A stretch of 64,000 nucleotides of DNA from Rhodoplanes sp046000175 (lineage in GTDB: Bacteria > Pseudomonadota > Alphaproteobacteria > Rhizobiales > Xanthobacteraceae), in the NCBI RefSeq assembly GCF_046000175.1, contig NZ_JBEOMB010000060.1:1-64000 (forward strand), read 5' to 3'. The notes under the pieces are model-generated. The model was given only the letters and a program-made list of their open reading frames with translations. It was not told where the DNA came from and made no database searches. A program made the position numbers and the translations under genes. This document shows, one piece after another, positions 62,869-64,000 of the stretch; the first letter of the stretch is position 1, and the number at the start of each line of letters is the position of its first letter.

Positions 62869-64000
62869 ATGCTCGTCAAGTCGATCGTCCGCACCGTCCG
62901 GTTCTGCATTCGGCACCCCCGGGTCGTCGTCGGCCTCTATCTGGTGCTGGCGGTCGTCGCCGGTGTCTACGCGGCCCGCAACTTCGCCATCGACACCGAC
63001 GTCAACAAGCTGATCTCGCCGGCGCTCGACTGGCGCCAGCGCGAGATCGCGTTCGAGAAGTCGTTCCCGGGCCGCTTCGACACCATCCTGGTGGTGGTCG
63101 ACGCGCCGACCCCGGAGCTCGCCTCGCGCGCCACCGCGACGCTCGCGGCCAAGCTGAAGCAGAACACGACGTCGTTCCGCGCCGTCGAGGATCCGGGTGG
63201 CGGTCCGTTCTTCGCCCGCAACGGGCTCCTGTTCCAGTCGGTCCAGGAGCTCGAGACGACCGCCCAGGGCCTGTCCCAGGCCGGACCGTTGGTCCGCACG
63301 CTGGGCGGCGACCCGAGCCTGCGCGGCCTCGTCCAGGGCCTGTCGCTGGTGCTCTCGGGCGTGCGCGGCAACATGGTGCAGCTCGACGCCGCCGCGCCCG
63401 CCTTCGACCGCGCCGCGACGACCATCGAGACGGCGCTGGGCGGCAAGCCGACGAGCTTCTCCTGGCAGGCGCTGATGACCGGTAAGACGCCCGCCCCGGA
63501 GGACCTGCGGCAGTTCATCCAGGTGCGGCCGGTGCTGGACTACTCGGCGCTGGAGCCGGGCGCCGCCGCGTCGGCGGCGATCCGCGACGCGGCCCGCGAC
63601 CTCGACCTCGCGGGCCAGTACCAGGCGCGGGTGCGCCTCACCGGCCCGATCGCGATGGCCGACGAGGAATTCTCCACCATGCAGACCGGCGCCGTGCGCG
63701 ACGCCATCCTGACCGTGGTGGTGGTGCTCGGCATCCTGTGGATGGCGCTGCGCTCCGGCAAGCTGATCTTCGCCGTCTACGCCAACATGTTCGTCGGCCT
63801 CGCCATCACGGCGGCGCTCGGCCTGATGATGGTCGATGCGCTCAACCCGATCTCGGTCGCCTTCGCGGTGCTGTTCATCGGGCTCGGCGTCGACTTCGGC
63901 ATCCAGTTCGCGGTGCGCTACCGCACCGAGCGGCACGAGATCGACAATCTGGAGACGGCCCTCGTCGCCACGGCGCGGCGGATCGGCGCGCCGCTGACGC
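62869..64000 (+). CDS. hpnN: Hopanoid transporter HpnN (RND/MMPL), 5' part only
   Basis: Open from ATG 62869 to the window end: 377 codons of a protein that is normally about 860-880 residues. An N-terminal membrane helix (about 18-38), a periplasmic domain with DTDVNKLISPALDWRQRE and FPGRFDTILVVVDAP, then the first MMPL helices from about 281 (TVVVVLGILWMALRSGK, GLGVDFGIQFAVRYRTER). HpnN is the RND-type inner-membrane protein that moves hopanoids to the outer membrane in Rhodopseudomonas. Position opposite hpnH supports the name. Ribosome site is weak (GGAA). Confidence 0.9.
   Translation, partial: MLVKSIVRTVRFCIRHPRVVVGLYLVLAVVAGVYAARNFAIDTDVNKLISPALDWRQREIAFEKSFPGRFDTILVVVDAPTPELASRATATLAAKLKQNTTSFRAVEDPGGGPFFARNGLLFQSVQELETTAQGLSQAGPLVRTLGGDPSLRGLVQGLSLVLSGVRGNMVQLDAAAPAFDRAATTIETALGGKPTSFSWQALMTGKTPAPEDLRQFIQVRPVLDYSALEPGAAASAAIRDAARDLDLAGQYQARVRLTGPIAMADEEFSTMQTGAVRDAILTVVVVLGILWMALRSGKLIFAVYANMFVGLAITAALGLMMVDALNPISVAFAVLFIGLGVDFGIQFAVRYRTERHEIDNLETALVATARRIGAPLT

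Overview
The window is about 64 kb of a high-GC alphaproteobacterial chromosome. The gene order rplJ-rplL-rpoB-rpoC, rpsL-rpsG-fusA-tuf, the S10/spc/alpha ribosomal clusters, a transaldolase/glucose-6-phosphate isomerase fusion, HWE-type kinase, hopanoid genes hpnH and hpnN, and several families of intergenic palindromes point to the Hyphomicrobiales (Rhizobiales). A Xanthobacteraceae/Rhodoplanes-like or Bradyrhizobium-like relative is my best guess; the genus cannot be fixed from the sequence alone. No tRNA, rRNA, CRISPR array, transposase or phage gene was seen.

Layout. 1-5518 (minus strand): two exported TPR proteins, the second ending in a caspase-like (C14) protease domain, then a class-III-type PPK2 polyphosphate kinase and a GDP-mannose 4,6-dehydratase-like enzyme. 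5967-8143 (plus): an OmpR-type response regulator translationally coupled to its histidine kinase. 8589-18805: promoter, structured leader (probable L10 autoregulatory site), rplJ-rplL-rpoB-rpoC and a strong intrinsic terminator. rplK and rplA, normally just upstream of rplJ, are absent here. 19024-20682: a GH13 alpha-glucosidase sits between rpoC and rpsL. 20744-37309: a fresh promoter, a leader carrying a row of tiny hairpins, then rpsL-rpsG-fusA-tuf and 23 ribosomal protein genes plus secY and adk in one direction. 37385-40204: second promoter, rpsM-rpsK-rpoA-rplQ, terminator.

40349-50245: diheme cytochrome c, DegP/DegQ-type protease, RarA ATPase, a low-GC membrane protein of unknown function on the other strand, an RluC-type pseudouridine synthase with a 260-residue disordered Gly/Arg-rich head, a small doubtful ORF, a split YeeE/YedE thiosulfate/sulfur transporter, and an HWE histidine kinase with an overlapping single-domain response regulator. 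50436-53285: transaldolase-PGI fusion. 53464-59581: LysR regulator, small unknown protein, and an AcrAB-like RND pump (inner-membrane transporter plus lipoprotein adaptor; no outer-membrane channel or repressor beside them). 60236-64000: a PRPP-binding phosphoribosyltransferase and the radical-SAM hopanoid enzyme HpnH on the minus strand, divergent from the start of the hopanoid transporter HpnN, cut by the window end.

Functionally most of the window is the transcription/translation core. The accessory interest lies at its edges and insertions: the TPR-caspase pair, the GH13 gene inserted in the str region, the hairpin array before rpsL, the N-terminal extension of L5, the AT-rich orphan gene, the disordered domain on the pseudouridine synthase, and the palindromes between hpnH and hpnN. 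I found no clear new multi-gene system; the findings are ranked candidates, not claims.
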